From NCBI GenBank assembly GCA_035934405.1, contig DASYXW010000012.1:62001-126000 (forward strand): DNA of 64,000 nt, read 5' to 3'. Made by a program: the position numbers and the translations under genes. The notes beneath the pieces were generated by a model, which had not been told where the DNA came from, searched no databases, and was given only the letters and a program-made list of their open reading frames with translations. This stretch comes from DASYXW01 sp035934405. Its GTDB lineage: Bacteria > Acidobacteriota > Terriglobia > UBA7540. Below, piece after piece: positions 43,210-51,385 of this stretch. Numbering within the stretch: position 1 is the stretch's first letter; every line of letters starts with the position of its first letter.

Positions 43210-45420
43210 ATGAGGGCAGGCGTGCCGGAAGGAGTCCGGCGTTATTTCGAAGTCTCGTTGCTGCTCATGTTGGGGGCGAGCTTCTTCACGCTGGCCTCTA
43301 CCGGCAAGCTCGACCCCGTGTCGGTGGCCGGCTTTTCCATCGCGTTGCTCGTCCGGCTTTGGAGCTACGCCCGTCAGGCCGATTGGACGCTCACGCCGCG
43401 CGCGGTCACTCGGCTCGCCATCATCTACGTTTTCTTTTATCCCCTCGACCTGATGGTCTTCTCCGCCGGGTCCGGCCTGGTGGACCGCATGCTCGAAGCC
43501 ACGGTGCATCTCATCCTGTTCGCGACTGTCGTCAAAGCCTTCTCGGCGCGCACCGGCCGCGACTATGGCTACCTCGCCTCGCTGTCCTTCCTGATGATGC
43601 TGGCGAGCGCGGTCCTGACGGTCAGCACGGTTTATGTGGCGGGCTTCGCGCTCTACCTTCTCTTCGCCATCTCCGCCTTCATCAGTTACGAAATCACGCG
43701 CTCCAGCGAGGCGCAAAGCGCCGGGAATCGGGATTCGGGTTTCGGGATTCGCGAAGGAAGAGTCGCGAATCCCGAACCCCGAACCCCGAACCCCGAAGCC
43801 ACAATCGAACGCGCTCTCATGGCTACGGCCCTGGCGCTCGCTGCCGGAATCGTGCTCGTCGCCACGCTGCTCTTCTTCCTCATCCCGCGGTATCGCAGTG
43901 GCTACCTGAACGGCATCGGGGCGCAGCCGCAGAACCTCACGGGCTTCTCAGAGAGCGTCGACCTCGGCGACATCGGCAAGCTGCTGCAGTCGGATGCCGT
44001 GGTGATGCGCGTCGTTCCTGAAGGTGACCCGAAGGACTTCTCAGGAACGAAGTGGCGCGGCATCGCCCTCACCCGTTTCGACGGCAGGCGCTGGTACAAT
44101 CATGGAATTGGGGCGGTGGCGGTCTCCCCCATCTCGCTCAACCATTTCGTCTTGCCGGCCCCACTGGAGTCCTCCAGCCCCCATCGCCGGCCGCGGCGCT
44201 ACCACGTGCTGCTGGCCCCCACCTCCACCGGCGTGCTCTTTGCTGCGGCTGCTCCGCGGGAGGTTATCGGACCGCTCCACTTCATTGTTCTCGATGACAC
44301 CGGCTCGCTGCACGATCCCGGGTCAGGCGCCGTGCCGCTCAGCTACGAAGTAGTTTCCGAAACCGCGCTTCCCTCTCCCGCCGAATTGCGCCTCGCGCCT
44401 GCCGGGTACCCCGCCGCGATCTCTCTCACGTATCTCGCGTTGCCCAAGCTCGACCCGCGCATTGCCGCTCTGGCGCGCCAGGTGACGTCTTCCGCCGTCA
44501 ACAATTACGACCGCGCCGTGGCCATCGAAAGCTACCTGCGCGCCAATTTCGGCTACACACTCAACCCGCCGTCCATCTCGCCCTCCGACCCCATCGGCAG
44601 CTTCCTGTTCAAATCGAAACAGGGATATTGCGAGTACTTTGCCGGGGCGATGGCCGTGATGCTGCGCAGTCTGCGCATCCCTGCCCGGCTCGTGAACGGT
44701 TTCCAGACCGGGTCGTACAACCCTGTCGGCCAGGACTTCGTGGTTCGCGCCCTCGACGCGCATAGCTGGGTGGAAGCCTACTTCCCGGGGCACGGCTGGG
44801 TCCCCTTCGACCCCACGCCCCGGGATCCGGAGACGCGCGCCGGTCTCGGCGCTCTCGGCGACTATCTCGACGCCGCGAATCTCTTCTGGAACGAATGGAT
44901 CGTGAATTACGATTTCACCCACCAGGTGCGGCTGGCACAGCAGATTCAGATCGATTCGCAACGGTGGCACGAGAGTGCGCAGCGCCGCTGGCGCCGTTTC
45001 AAGTGGCGCGGAGTCCGCTCCGCTGCGGTTCTGGAGCAAGTGCTCATCGCGCACCGCCTCCTGGCCCTGGCGCTGATGCTCGTGGCGATGGCCCTGGTGG
45101 TGCTGGCGGGGAGCGGTACGTCGTTCGCTGAATTGCGCCTGTTGTTGGTGTGGAAGTTCCGCCGTCGAGATCGGCCCGTCGATCCGCGGGCGGCGGCGCT
45201 CGTCTATGAACAGTTCCTGAGGGCGGTGCGCCGGCGCGGATTCCGCAAGTCACCCGCCCAGACCTCGCGGGAATTCGCCGCTGAGCTCGCCGGGACGCCG
45301 CTCGGCCCTTCGGCTGTCGACTTTACGACGCTCTACAATTCGCTTCGCTTCGGCGTCGCGTCGGTGCCACTGGGGAGTCTGCGGGACGCTCTCGCGGCGC
45401 TGCGGGAAGCTCACAAGTAG
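43210..45420 (+). CDS. Membrane-bound transglutaminase-like protein (TgpA type)
   Basis: This 736-residue inner-membrane protein has several N-terminal transmembrane segments (about 15-240), a periplasmic transglutaminase/protease-like domain and a final TM segment (about 618-640) before a DUF4129-like cytoplasmic tail. The catalytic Cys is in KQGYCEYFAGAMAVMLR, the His in DAHSWVEAYFPGHGWVPFD, and the Asp in DPTPRD. By family it is DUF3488/transglutaminase; substrate unknown. A segment of about 27 residues (171-197) in a loop is encoded by word repeats (43722-43798). It is 15 bp after mutY. Confidence 0.9.
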   Translation: MRAGVPEGVRRYFEVSLLLMLGASFFTLASTGKLDPVSVAGFSIALLVRLWSYARQADWTLTPRAVTRLAIIYVFFYPLDLMVFSAGSGLVDRMLEATVHLILFATVVKAFSARTGRDYGYLASLSFLMMLASAVLTVSTVYVAGFALYLLFAISAFISYEITRSSEAQSAGNRDSGFGIREGRVANPEPRTPNPEATIERALMATALALAAGIVLVATLLFFLIPRYRSGYLNGIGAQPQNLTGFSESVDLGDIGKLLQSDAVVMRVVPEGDPKDFSGTKWRGIALTRFDGRRWYNHGIGAVAVSPISLNHFVLPAPLESSSPHRRPRRYHVLLAPTSTGVLFAAAAPREVIGPLHFIVLDDTGSLHDPGSGAVPLSYEVVSETALPSPAELRLAPAGYPAAISLTYLALPKLDPRIAALARQVTSSAVNNYDRAVAIESYLRANFGYTLNPPSISPSDPIGSFLFKSKQGYCEYFAGAMAVMLRSLRIPARLVNGFQTGSYNPVGQDFVVRALDAHSWVEAYFPGHGWVPFDPTPRDPETRAGLGALGDYLDAANLFWNEWIVNYDFTHQVRLAQQIQIDSQRWHESAQRRWRRFKWRGVRSAAVLEQVLIAHRLLALALMLVAMALVVLAGSGTSFAELRLLLVWKFRRRDRPVDPRAAALVYEQFLRAVRRRGFRKSPAQTSREFAAELAGTPLGPSAVDFTTLYNSLRFGVASVPLGSLRDALAALREAHK
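43722..43798 (+). repeat. Word repeat inside the transglutaminase gene
   Basis: Copies of gggaatc / gggattc on the left and cccgaac / cccgaat on the right form a fold-back block that stays in frame. The translated loop (GNRDSGFGIREG, then NPEPRTPNPE) looks unlike the rest of the protein. Confidence 0.75.
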
Positions 45421-45428
45421 GCTAGATG

Positions 45429-46172
45429 CTAGGCTATCGACTTGCCGCCGTCCACCGCGATCACCTGCCCGGTCACAAACTCACTGTGCGTGGCCAGGAA
45501 GAGGACGGCCGCGGCGATATCGCTGCCGGCTCCGGGCCTTCCCAGCAGGTTGGCGCGCAGCACTGGCTTCCGCTTCGTGGCCACACGCCCATCGGGAAAC
45601 ATGATGTCGCCCGGCGCCACGCTGTTCACCCGCACGTGCGGCGCGAGCGCCTTGGCCAGACACTTGGTCAGCATGATGACGCCGGCCTTCGAGGCGCAAT
45701 AGTGCATGTACTCGGGCCAGGCGCGCAGTCCGCCGAGCGACGAAATGTTGATGATGCAGCCGCGCTTTTGCCGCAGCATGACGGGCGCCGCAGCCTGGGC
45801 GCAGAAGAACGTGCCTTTCAGGTTGATGCCGAGAATCCTGTCCCAGTCCGCTTCGTTGAGCTGCGCCAGCGGCGCCGGGAAAAACACACCGGCGTTGTTC
45901 ACCAGAATGTCCAGGCGCCCGAACCGCTTCTCGACCGCGCGGAACATCGCCCCAACCTGCTTCGGCTTCGACACGTCGGCGCGGATGGCAACGGAGTCCG
46001 CCCCCAGCGCCCGGATGTCGCGCGCGGTTGCGAAGGCCTCGGCGCGCGAATGGTTGTAATTCACCACCACGCTCGCCCCGGCGCCGGCAAGCGCCAGCGC
46101 GATGGCGCGGCCGATCCGCTTGGCGCCGCCGGTGACCAGCGCGACTTGGTTTTGCAGCGGGCGATCGCTCAT
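45429..46172 (-). CDS. Short-chain dehydrogenase/reductase
   Basis: This 247-residue classical SDR has TGGAKRIGRAIA at about 14-25 for NADP(H), NNAG near 92, catalytic Ser in NISSLGG and YCASK near 162. The TGGAKRIG form is typical of pteridine reductases and FabG-like enzymes. Substrate unknown; cytoplasmic. It is convergent with the transglutaminase gene with only 8 bp between stops. Start ATG 46172. Confidence 0.88.
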   Translation of the reverse strand: MSDRPLQNQVALVTGGAKRIGRAIALALAGAGASVVVNYNHSRAEAFATARDIRALGADSVAIRADVSKPKQVGAMFRAVEKRFGRLDILVNNAGVFFPAPLAQLNEADWDRILGINLKGTFFCAQAAAPVMLRQKRGCIINISSLGGLRAWPEYMHYCASKAGVIMLTKCLAKALAPHVRVNSVAPGDIMFPDGRVATKRKPVLRANLLGRPGAGSDIAAAVLFLATHSEFVTGQVIAVDGGKSIA

Positions 46173-46237
46173 GAAGAGGCATCCTTACCTCAGCGGCGGC
46201 GAATGTCAAGAATGGATTCTTTGATGATAAGGGCGGC

Positions 46238-46741
46238 TTACTTGAATCCCCTGAACCACTCCTTTACCCACGCTCCAAAGGGTACGTGGCAGGCAAAGAA
46301 ATAAACTTCTCCTGGTTTCGGATGAAATCTATCGTTGATCTTTGTAAACCGCGCCGCCCAGTGACCGTCTTCCTGGGACACACCTGATTGGACAATCTCC
46401 TTTGTCGTGTAAACTGTGAATGAGCACTCGTCCCAATAATACCCCCCCGGTCTGCCTAGCTGAATCCTGACTTGATAGGGTAGCGGATCTTGGATGTGGA
46501 ACACAGCGGTTCCGTCCTGCCCAGTCTGTTCCCTGAGAGTGTGCACTTGCTTCCGGATGCCCCAGCTCATTTCAAGAGTTCTGTTAGCGATTGCCTCGCC
46601 CGTTCTAGCGTCCACAAAATGCACGGAAACAATATGATCGGATGCAACGCTCTGATAGCAGTTGATCGCTACCAAGAGAGGAACTAGAACAGCGAGTTGA
46701 CAAAGGCGGGTCAAGCGAAAAACCCCTGGGAATGATAGCAC
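46238..46741 (-). CDS. Putative lipoprotein or secreted protein, function unknown
   Basis: This 167-residue protein has an N-terminal hydrophobic helix (about 12-28) ending VAINC, a weak lipobox. The rest is a beta-rich sequence with a carboxypeptidase-regulatory-like feel (VHFVDARTGEAIANRTLEMS). The gene is more A+T-rich than its neighbours, which may mean recent acquisition. No family recognised. Confidence 0.6.
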   Translation of the reverse strand: MLSFPGVFRLTRLCQLAVLVPLLVAINCYQSVASDHIVSVHFVDARTGEAIANRTLEMSWGIRKQVHTLREQTGQDGTAVFHIQDPLPYQVRIQLGRPGGYYWDECSFTVYTTKEIVQSGVSQEDGHWAARFTKINDRFHPKPGEVYFFACHVPFGAWVKEWFRGFK

Positions 46742-46792
46742 CTTTCACACTATTGGTTTCTGAGCAGGTTCTCAAATCGGCCCACTACGTCT

Positions 46793-46821
46793 TTGACCGT
46801 GTTGGGCTAGTCTCATACAAT
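46793..46821 (+). promoter_or_regulatory. sigma70-type promoter of the glutaredoxin-bshB1 pair
   Basis: TTGACC (46793-46798), 17-bp spacer, TACAAT (46816-46821). A start near 46828 would leave only about 8 nt before the ATG. Confidence 0.6.
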
Positions 46822-46835
46822 GCCAGAGGGCCCCG

Positions 46836-47075
46836 ATGAGGGAAGTCGTGATCTACTCGAAGCCCGGCTGCCATCTCTGCGAAGACGCCGCGGCGCAGTT
46901 GCAGAAGCTGCAGCAAGCGCATCGTTTCGAGCTGCGCGAAGTGAACATTCTCTCTGACCCGGCGACGTTCGAAAAGTTCAAGTACGAAATTCCGGTCGTC
47001 TTCATCGACGGCCAGGAGAGCAGCCGCCGATATTTCGACGCGCGACAGTTCCTGGAACGACTTACTGACAACTGA
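46836..47075 (+). CDS. Glutaredoxin-like protein
   Basis: This 79-residue protein of the glutaredoxin-like (DUF836) group has a thioredoxin fold with CHLC at 12-15 (YSKPGCHLCEDA) and the cis-Pro segment IPVVFIDGQ. It is a cytoplasmic thiol oxidoreductase. It is followed by a BshB1-like gene 17 bp downstream, so it may act with bacillithiol. The last residues (LTDN) and stop lie in a word repeat. Confidence 0.85.
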   Translation: MREVVIYSKPGCHLCEDAAAQLQKLQQAHRFELREVNILSDPATFEKFKYEIPVVFIDGQESSRRYFDARQFLERLTDN

Positions 47076-47090
47076 CAACTGACAACTGTC
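47061..47090. repeat. Word repeat, 'actgaca' family
   Basis: Three and a half tandem copies of actgaca/aactgac overlap the glutaredoxin stop codon and fill the gap to the next gene. Confidence 0.7.
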
Positions 47091-47092
47091 TT

Positions 47093-47806
47093 ATGCAACT
47101 TGACGTTCTTTCCATTGCGGCGCACCGTGACGATACCGAACTCGCCTGCGGCGGCACGGTGATTAAAATGGTTCAGGCCGGCTACAAGTGCGGCCTGCTT
47201 GACCTGACCGCCGGCGAATCCGGCACGCGGGGCAGCGCCGCTTTGCGCCAGAAGGAAGCGGAGCGCGCCGCGCGCGTGATGGGCATTGTCCACCGCGAGA
47301 ACCTCGGCCTGCCCGACGCCGCGCTGGAAGACCGGCGCGACTACAAGCTGAAAATCGCGCAGAAAATCCGCGAGCTGCGGCCGCGCACCGTGATTTTGCC
47401 CTACTGGGAGGGCCGGCATCCGGATCATTACCTTGCCGGCCGCATTGGATACGAGGCTTGCTTCCTGGCCGGCCTCGCGCGCCTCGCGCTCTCCGGCAAA
47501 CCCTGGCGGCCGCACAAGATCATCTACGCCAGCTTCTACGTGCCCGCCGTCAGGCCCACATTTGTGGTGGACATCACGGCGCAATTCGAGAAGAAGCTTC
47601 GGGCCATTCTCTGCTACGGCTCGCAGTTTTCCTCGAAGCAGGACACGCAGAACCTTTTCCCCTCGCGCTCCGACCTGCGCGAGCGCGTCGGGTCGCTGGG
47701 GCGGCATTTCGGCCTGATGATCGGGGCGCGTTACGGCGAGCCGTTCGTGATGCGGGAAGTGAACGCCGTCGAGGATATCGTCAAGATGCCGGTGAAGTCC
47801 GTGTGA
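47093..47806 (+). CDS. bshB1: Bacillithiol biosynthesis deacetylase BshB1-like
   Basis: This 237-residue LmbE/PIG-L family zinc deacetylase by family removes the acetyl group from GlcNAc-malate in bacillithiol synthesis. The motif AHRDDTELACGGT (residues 10-22) has Arg where Pro is usual (AHPDD), but the metal-binding His and Asp residues are kept; GRHPDH near 108 and FVVDITAQFEKK match BshB1. ATG 47093 follows the word repeat. It pairs with the upstream glutaredoxin. Confidence 0.85.
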   Translation: MQLDVLSIAAHRDDTELACGGTVIKMVQAGYKCGLLDLTAGESGTRGSAALRQKEAERAARVMGIVHRENLGLPDAALEDRRDYKLKIAQKIRELRPRTVILPYWEGRHPDHYLAGRIGYEACFLAGLARLALSGKPWRPHKIIYASFYVPAVRPTFVVDITAQFEKKLRAILCYGSQFSSKQDTQNLFPSRSDLRERVGSLGRHFGLMIGARYGEPFVMREVNAVEDIVKMPVKSV

Positions 47807-47843
47807 CCCCGACGGGCCGGAGGCCGATTCGGTGGCTCAAGAG

Positions 47844-47999
47844 ATGCCTGAACCCACAGCGCTGACTCATAGTCCCGACGGTGTGGACCTCAGCCTCATC
47901 CGCTGGATGCTCTCGCTCACGCCCGCGGAACGGCTGCAAGTGCTGCAGCAGAATGTCGACTCGCTCTTGAGGCTGCGCGGTGACAACACCGAAATGTGA
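47844..47999 (+). CDS. Small protein of a two-gene module, function unknown
   Basis: This 51-residue protein reads MPEPTALTHSPDGVDLSLIR followed by WMLSLTPAERLQVLQQ, then a helical tail. Small proteins with this LSLIRWMLSLTPAERL core are, as I recall, found upstream of nucleotidyltransferase-like genes in acidobacteria; this is memory, not a search. It overlaps the next, truncated frame. An upstream GTG at 47832 is an alternative start. It is too short to be confident of expression. Confidence 0.6.
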   Translation: MPEPTALTHSPDGVDLSLIRWMLSLTPAERLQVLQQNVDSLLRLRGDNTEM

Positions 48000-48084
48000 T
48001 TTCATCGGCATTTTCCGCATTCTGTTGAAGCACGAGGTTCCAAGCCTGAGGGCGCGTTATGCCATGGCGGGAGAGAAAAAATGA
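47980..48084 (+). pseudogene. Truncated remnant of a nucleotidyltransferase-like gene
   Basis: A 34-codon frame starting GTG 47980 reads MTTPKCDFIGIFRILLKHEV, then diverges and stops at TGA 48082-48084. The first 20 residues look like the beginning of a larger nucleotidyltransferase-like protein, as far as I remember that family. The remainder is gone. The break lies beside the word repeat at 48081. Confidence 0.5.
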
Positions 48085-48118
48085 CCCGATGGCTCAATGG
48101 CCCGATGACTCAATCACC
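48081..48118. repeat. Word repeat, 'gacccgat/gctcaatg' family
   Basis: Four copies of an 8-10 bp word overlap the 3' end of the - strand DedA gene, giving its last residues (VIESSGH) and stop, and the end of the truncated + strand frame. Confidence 0.7.
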
Positions 48119-48729
48119 AGCCGGTTCTTCCATCGGTTGCGGACAAACCACACGATCGCCAGTAGGATCAAGACGGCAAGCACGGCATCGAAACGACGGA
48201 AGTAGGGGCTGAGGTCGGTCCAATGGGAGCCCAGCTTCACGCCGACGTAGGCCAGCGCCCAGCACCAGGGAAGCGATCCCAGGAAAGTATAAATGTTGAA
48301 CTGCAGGAAATTCATCCGGGCAATCCCCGCCGGCAGCGCGATGAAGGTCCTGACCACGGGCAGCAGCCGCGCGAAGAAAACGGTTCGGTTACCATAACGC
48401 GCGAACCAGCGATCGGCCCGGTCCAGGTCGTGCCGCGAGACGAGCACGTAACGCCCGTACTTCTCGGCCAACGGCCGCCCGCCGAGCGCGCCGACGTAAT
48501 AGGCGACGGCGGATCCGGCATTGCAGCCGAGCGCGCCGGCGATCGCTACCCAGGCCAGCTTGAACCGCCCCATCGCCACGAGATAGCCGGAGAACGGCAT
48601 GATGACCTCGGAAGGCAGCGGGATGCAGGCGGACTCAATCGCCATGAGCAGCACGATGCCCGGGTATCCGCCGCGCGAAATGACGAAGATGATGAATTGG
48701 CCGAGGAACTCGACAGCGCCGGTCGTCAT
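48094..48729 (-). CDS. DedA-family membrane protein
   Basis: This 211-residue inner-membrane protein of the DedA/VTT family (lipid scrambling or flipping) has four to five hydrophobic segments, the re-entrant ESACIPLPSEVIMPFSGYL and the conserved ARLLPVVRTFIALPAGIARM. It may recycle undecaprenyl phosphate, as shown for some DedA members. The stop codon lies in a word repeat. A small gene precedes it on the same strand with a 12-bp gap. Confidence 0.9.
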   Translation of the reverse strand: MTTGAVEFLGQFIIFVISRGGYPGIVLLMAIESACIPLPSEVIMPFSGYLVAMGRFKLAWVAIAGALGCNAGSAVAYYVGALGGRPLAEKYGRYVLVSRHDLDRADRWFARYGNRTVFFARLLPVVRTFIALPAGIARMNFLQFNIYTFLGSLPWCWALAYVGVKLGSHWTDLSPYFRRFDAVLAVLILLAIVWFVRNRWKNRLVIESSGH

Positions 48730-48741
48730 GATGTGGGAATC

Positions 48742-48972
48742 CTAGCAGGTATCGGCTTCCTGAATGAGAGTGAATCCCGGCAGCGCGACGCCGTCGCTCG
48801 CTCGCTCCACTTTGAGGCGGCGAACGTCTGCTTCTGCGCCCGCCGTCTTGCGGAGTACGGCATAGGAAGTAAAAAGCTCGGAATAGACCTTGGTCACCAG
48901 CCAGTCGTCCCCCGTTGCGTCTGACCGCCAAACCTGGCCTAGCTGGATGCGGGATGCCGCCACCGACCTCAC
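48742..48972 (-). CDS. Small conserved-looking protein, function unknown
   Basis: This 76-residue frame, starting GTG 48972, reads RIQLGQVWRSDATGDDWLVT and then a YAVLRKTAG stretch, a pattern suggestive of a small beta-barrel. It lies 12 bp upstream of dedA, in the same direction. No strong ribosome-binding site is seen. Coding status moderate. Confidence 0.5.
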   Translation of the reverse strand: MRSVAASRIQLGQVWRSDATGDDWLVTKVYSELFTSYAVLRKTAGAEADVRRLKVERASDGVALPGFTLIQEADTC

Positions 48973-49229
48973 GCCCTGCGACTCGAAGCCTGAGGAACAG
49001 CCGCCTCGCTTGGCGCTGTCCCATCACAATGTCGGCTGTTGGCCGCACAGTGTCAACTGCTTTTTCGGCGCGGCGGGCAGGCGATCGAGACCCCGTGATG
49101 CGACGGGCGATACAACCCCCCGTGACGCGTGGCAATCAAACGGTGCGGACGCGTGGGCCCGCCCAGAGCTGAACGGGAGCGGAATAGGCCGACAAGGAAA
49201 TTTGATCCGCTTGTGTCCCGTGCCTGGTG

Positions 49230-49235
49230 TATAAT
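49230..49235 (+). promoter_or_regulatory. -10 element before the first M48 protease gene
   Basis: A perfect TATAAT lies 19 bp before the ATG at 49255, but no good -35 at the right spacing is visible. Confidence 0.4.
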
Positions 49236-49254
49236 CGCGTCAGGGAGCAGTGCC

Positions 49255-50259
49255 ATGAAAAGATCGCGGCTCGGGATTTACCTCACGGTCGTGTTGCTGG
49301 GGTTTTCCGCCCTGCCCTTGCGGGCCGGGGATGACAAGAAATCCAACGTCAACGACATCGGCAACCGCAAAGTAGCGCATCGCAGCATCATTTCCGAGGA
49401 AAAAGAGATCGCGATCGGCAAGCAGTACTCCGCCGAAATCGACAAGACCGCGAAGCTGATCACCGATCCCGTGGTCAACGAGTATGTGAACCGCATCGTG
49501 CAGAACGTGGCTCGCAATTCGGACCTGAAGGTTCCGGTGACGGTGAAGATTATTGACGATCCGACGATCAACGCTTTCGCTTTGCCCGGGGGCTTCCTTT
49601 ACGTGAACAGCGGTGTGCTGCAGGCGGCTGACGAGGAGGATCAGATTGCCGGCGTCGTGGCCCACGAATTGGCGCACGTCGCAGCCCGGCACTGGGCTTC
49701 GACGATGACCAAGGCCACGTTGTTACAGTACGCGACCATCCCGCTGCTTTTCATTCCCATGAGCTATCCCGTGTATATTGGGGTTTCGTCAGCCCTCAAT
49801 TATGGAGTTCCGGTGGCCTTTACGAAATTCACCCGCGACGATGAAGCCGAGGCGGATTACCTGGGACTGCAATACATGTACAAGGCGGGATACGATCCCA
49901 ACTCTTATGTGACGTTTTTCGGCAAGGTATTGCAGGACGAGCGCCGGAGCCCGGGAAGTGTGCCTTCCGTGTTCGTTGATCACCCCCCAACGGCGGATCG
50001 AATTATCAAGTGCGAGGAAGAGATTAAGAGCATCCTCCCGAAGCGCAATGAGTACCTGGTGTCGACGTCGGAGTTTAACGACGTGAAGGCGCGGCTCCAA
50101 ACCGTCCTCACCGCGCGGCTAAAGGACAAGCAGGAACAAGGGGCGCCGACGCTCGAGAAGCGTAAGGAAACGGACAAGACGCAAGCGAAAGACGGCAAGG
50201 GCGCCGACCAGGGCGGCGACCAGCCGCCGGTGCTGAAACGCCACCCCGATCAGAACTAG
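49255..50259 (+). CDS. M48-family zinc metalloprotease, periplasmic (BepA-like), copy 1
   Basis: This 334-residue protein has a signal peptide (KRSRLGIYLTVVLLGFSALP). Zinc motif HELAH is in VVAHELAHVAARHW (about 140-153), and the third ligand is the Glu in DEAEADYLGL. The C-terminal tail is Lys/Gln-rich and hydrophilic. By family it degrades or chaperones envelope proteins. ATG 49255 has ggag 8 nt upstream; the frame open back to 49129 is not used. A close paralogue follows. Confidence 0.9.
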   Translation: MKRSRLGIYLTVVLLGFSALPLRAGDDKKSNVNDIGNRKVAHRSIISEEKEIAIGKQYSAEIDKTAKLITDPVVNEYVNRIVQNVARNSDLKVPVTVKIIDDPTINAFALPGGFLYVNSGVLQAADEEDQIAGVVAHELAHVAARHWASTMTKATLLQYATIPLLFIPMSYPVYIGVSSALNYGVPVAFTKFTRDDEAEADYLGLQYMYKAGYDPNSYVTFFGKVLQDERRSPGSVPSVFVDHPPTADRIIKCEEEIKSILPKRNEYLVSTSEFNDVKARLQTVLTARLKDKQEQGAPTLEKRKETDKTQAKDGKGADQGGDQPPVLKRHPDQN

Positions 50260-50300
50260 GACGGGGTTAATCCTCCAGGGCCATCCAACCAGGCCGGCAG

Positions 50301-51326
50301 ATGCTTCGGCAAATTGCAAAGCGATGGCTTTCGTTCAGCCTGCCGCTGATGCTCGTGGGCGCCCTCGTCGCGTTGCCCGCCCAGGCGGCGCACGGCTGGC
50401 TAGGTCAGAAGGCTCAGAAGGATGATGTCGCCGACATTGGAAACCGCAAGATAGCCCACCGCAGCATCATCTCCGAACAAAGTGAGATTTCCACCGGCAG
50501 AGAATACGCCAACGAAATCGACCGCAGCGCCAGGCTCATCACCGATCCCGTGGTGACGGAATACGTCAACCGGGTGGCCCAGAACGTGGCCCGCAATTCC
50601 GACCTGAAGATCCCGCTCACCGTCAAAGTGATTGACGCGCCTGAGATCAACGCTTTCGCGCTGCCCGGCGGCTTTCTCTACGTCAACAGCGGCTTGGTGG
50701 AAGCGGCGGACGAGGAAGACCAACTGGCTGGTGTGATAGCCCACGAGATTGCCCACGTGGCGGCGCGACACTGGGCATCGCAGGTCACCAAGTTCACCAT
50801 TCTCCGCTACGCCACCATTCCGCTCATTTTCGTCCCCATGTCCTACCCGGTCTACCTGGGGGTTTCGAACGCCCTCAACCTCGGCCTGCCCCTCGCGTTC
50901 CTGAAGTTCAGCCGCAACGACGAGTCGGAAGCCGACTTCCTCGGGCTGCAATACATGTACAAGGCGGGGTACGACCCCAACTCCTATGTGACGTTTTTTG
51001 GAAAGGTGAGCGAGGAGGAACGCCACGAGCCCGGCAGCGTCCCCAGGGTTTTTCTGGATCACCCGCCCACGGCGGACCGCATCATCAAGTGCGTCGAGGA
51101 AGTGAAAACCTTGCTGCCGCAGCGCCCCGAGTACCTGGTCAGCACGTCGGAGTTCAACGATGTGAAGGCGCGCCTTGATGCGGACATCAACGCGCAGCGG
51201 GCCGCAGGCGCTGGCGCAGGTCCGAAGCTCGAGCGGCGCGAGAGCACCACCCAATCCAGCACGGCCGGCAAGGGCGGAAACGATCAGGCCCCGGACACGC
51301 CTCCCGTCCTGCGCCGCCGCGACTAA
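50301..51326 (+). CDS. M48-family zinc metalloprotease, periplasmic, copy 2
   Basis: This 341-residue protein closely resembles the previous one along its whole length (DIGNRKIAHRSIISE, INAFALPGGFLYVNSG, HEIAHVAARHW, DESEADFLGLQYMYKAGYDP) and arose by tandem duplication. The catalytic HEIAH and third-ligand Glu are intact. Signal peptide about 1-30. The two C-terminal tails differ in composition. The spacing of 41 bp suggests one transcript. Confidence 0.9.
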   Translation: MLRQIAKRWLSFSLPLMLVGALVALPAQAAHGWLGQKAQKDDVADIGNRKIAHRSIISEQSEISTGREYANEIDRSARLITDPVVTEYVNRVAQNVARNSDLKIPLTVKVIDAPEINAFALPGGFLYVNSGLVEAADEEDQLAGVIAHEIAHVAARHWASQVTKFTILRYATIPLIFVPMSYPVYLGVSNALNLGLPLAFLKFSRNDESEADFLGLQYMYKAGYDPNSYVTFFGKVSEEERHEPGSVPRVFLDHPPTADRIIKCVEEVKTLLPQRPEYLVSTSEFNDVKARLDADINAQRAAGAGAGPKLERRESTTQSSTAGKGGNDQAPDTPPVLRRRD

Positions 51327-51385
51327 CCGGCAGTTTACCCTCTGTGTTGGCTCTTGTGAAAATGCTGACCGAAGCCAGGAGGGTC

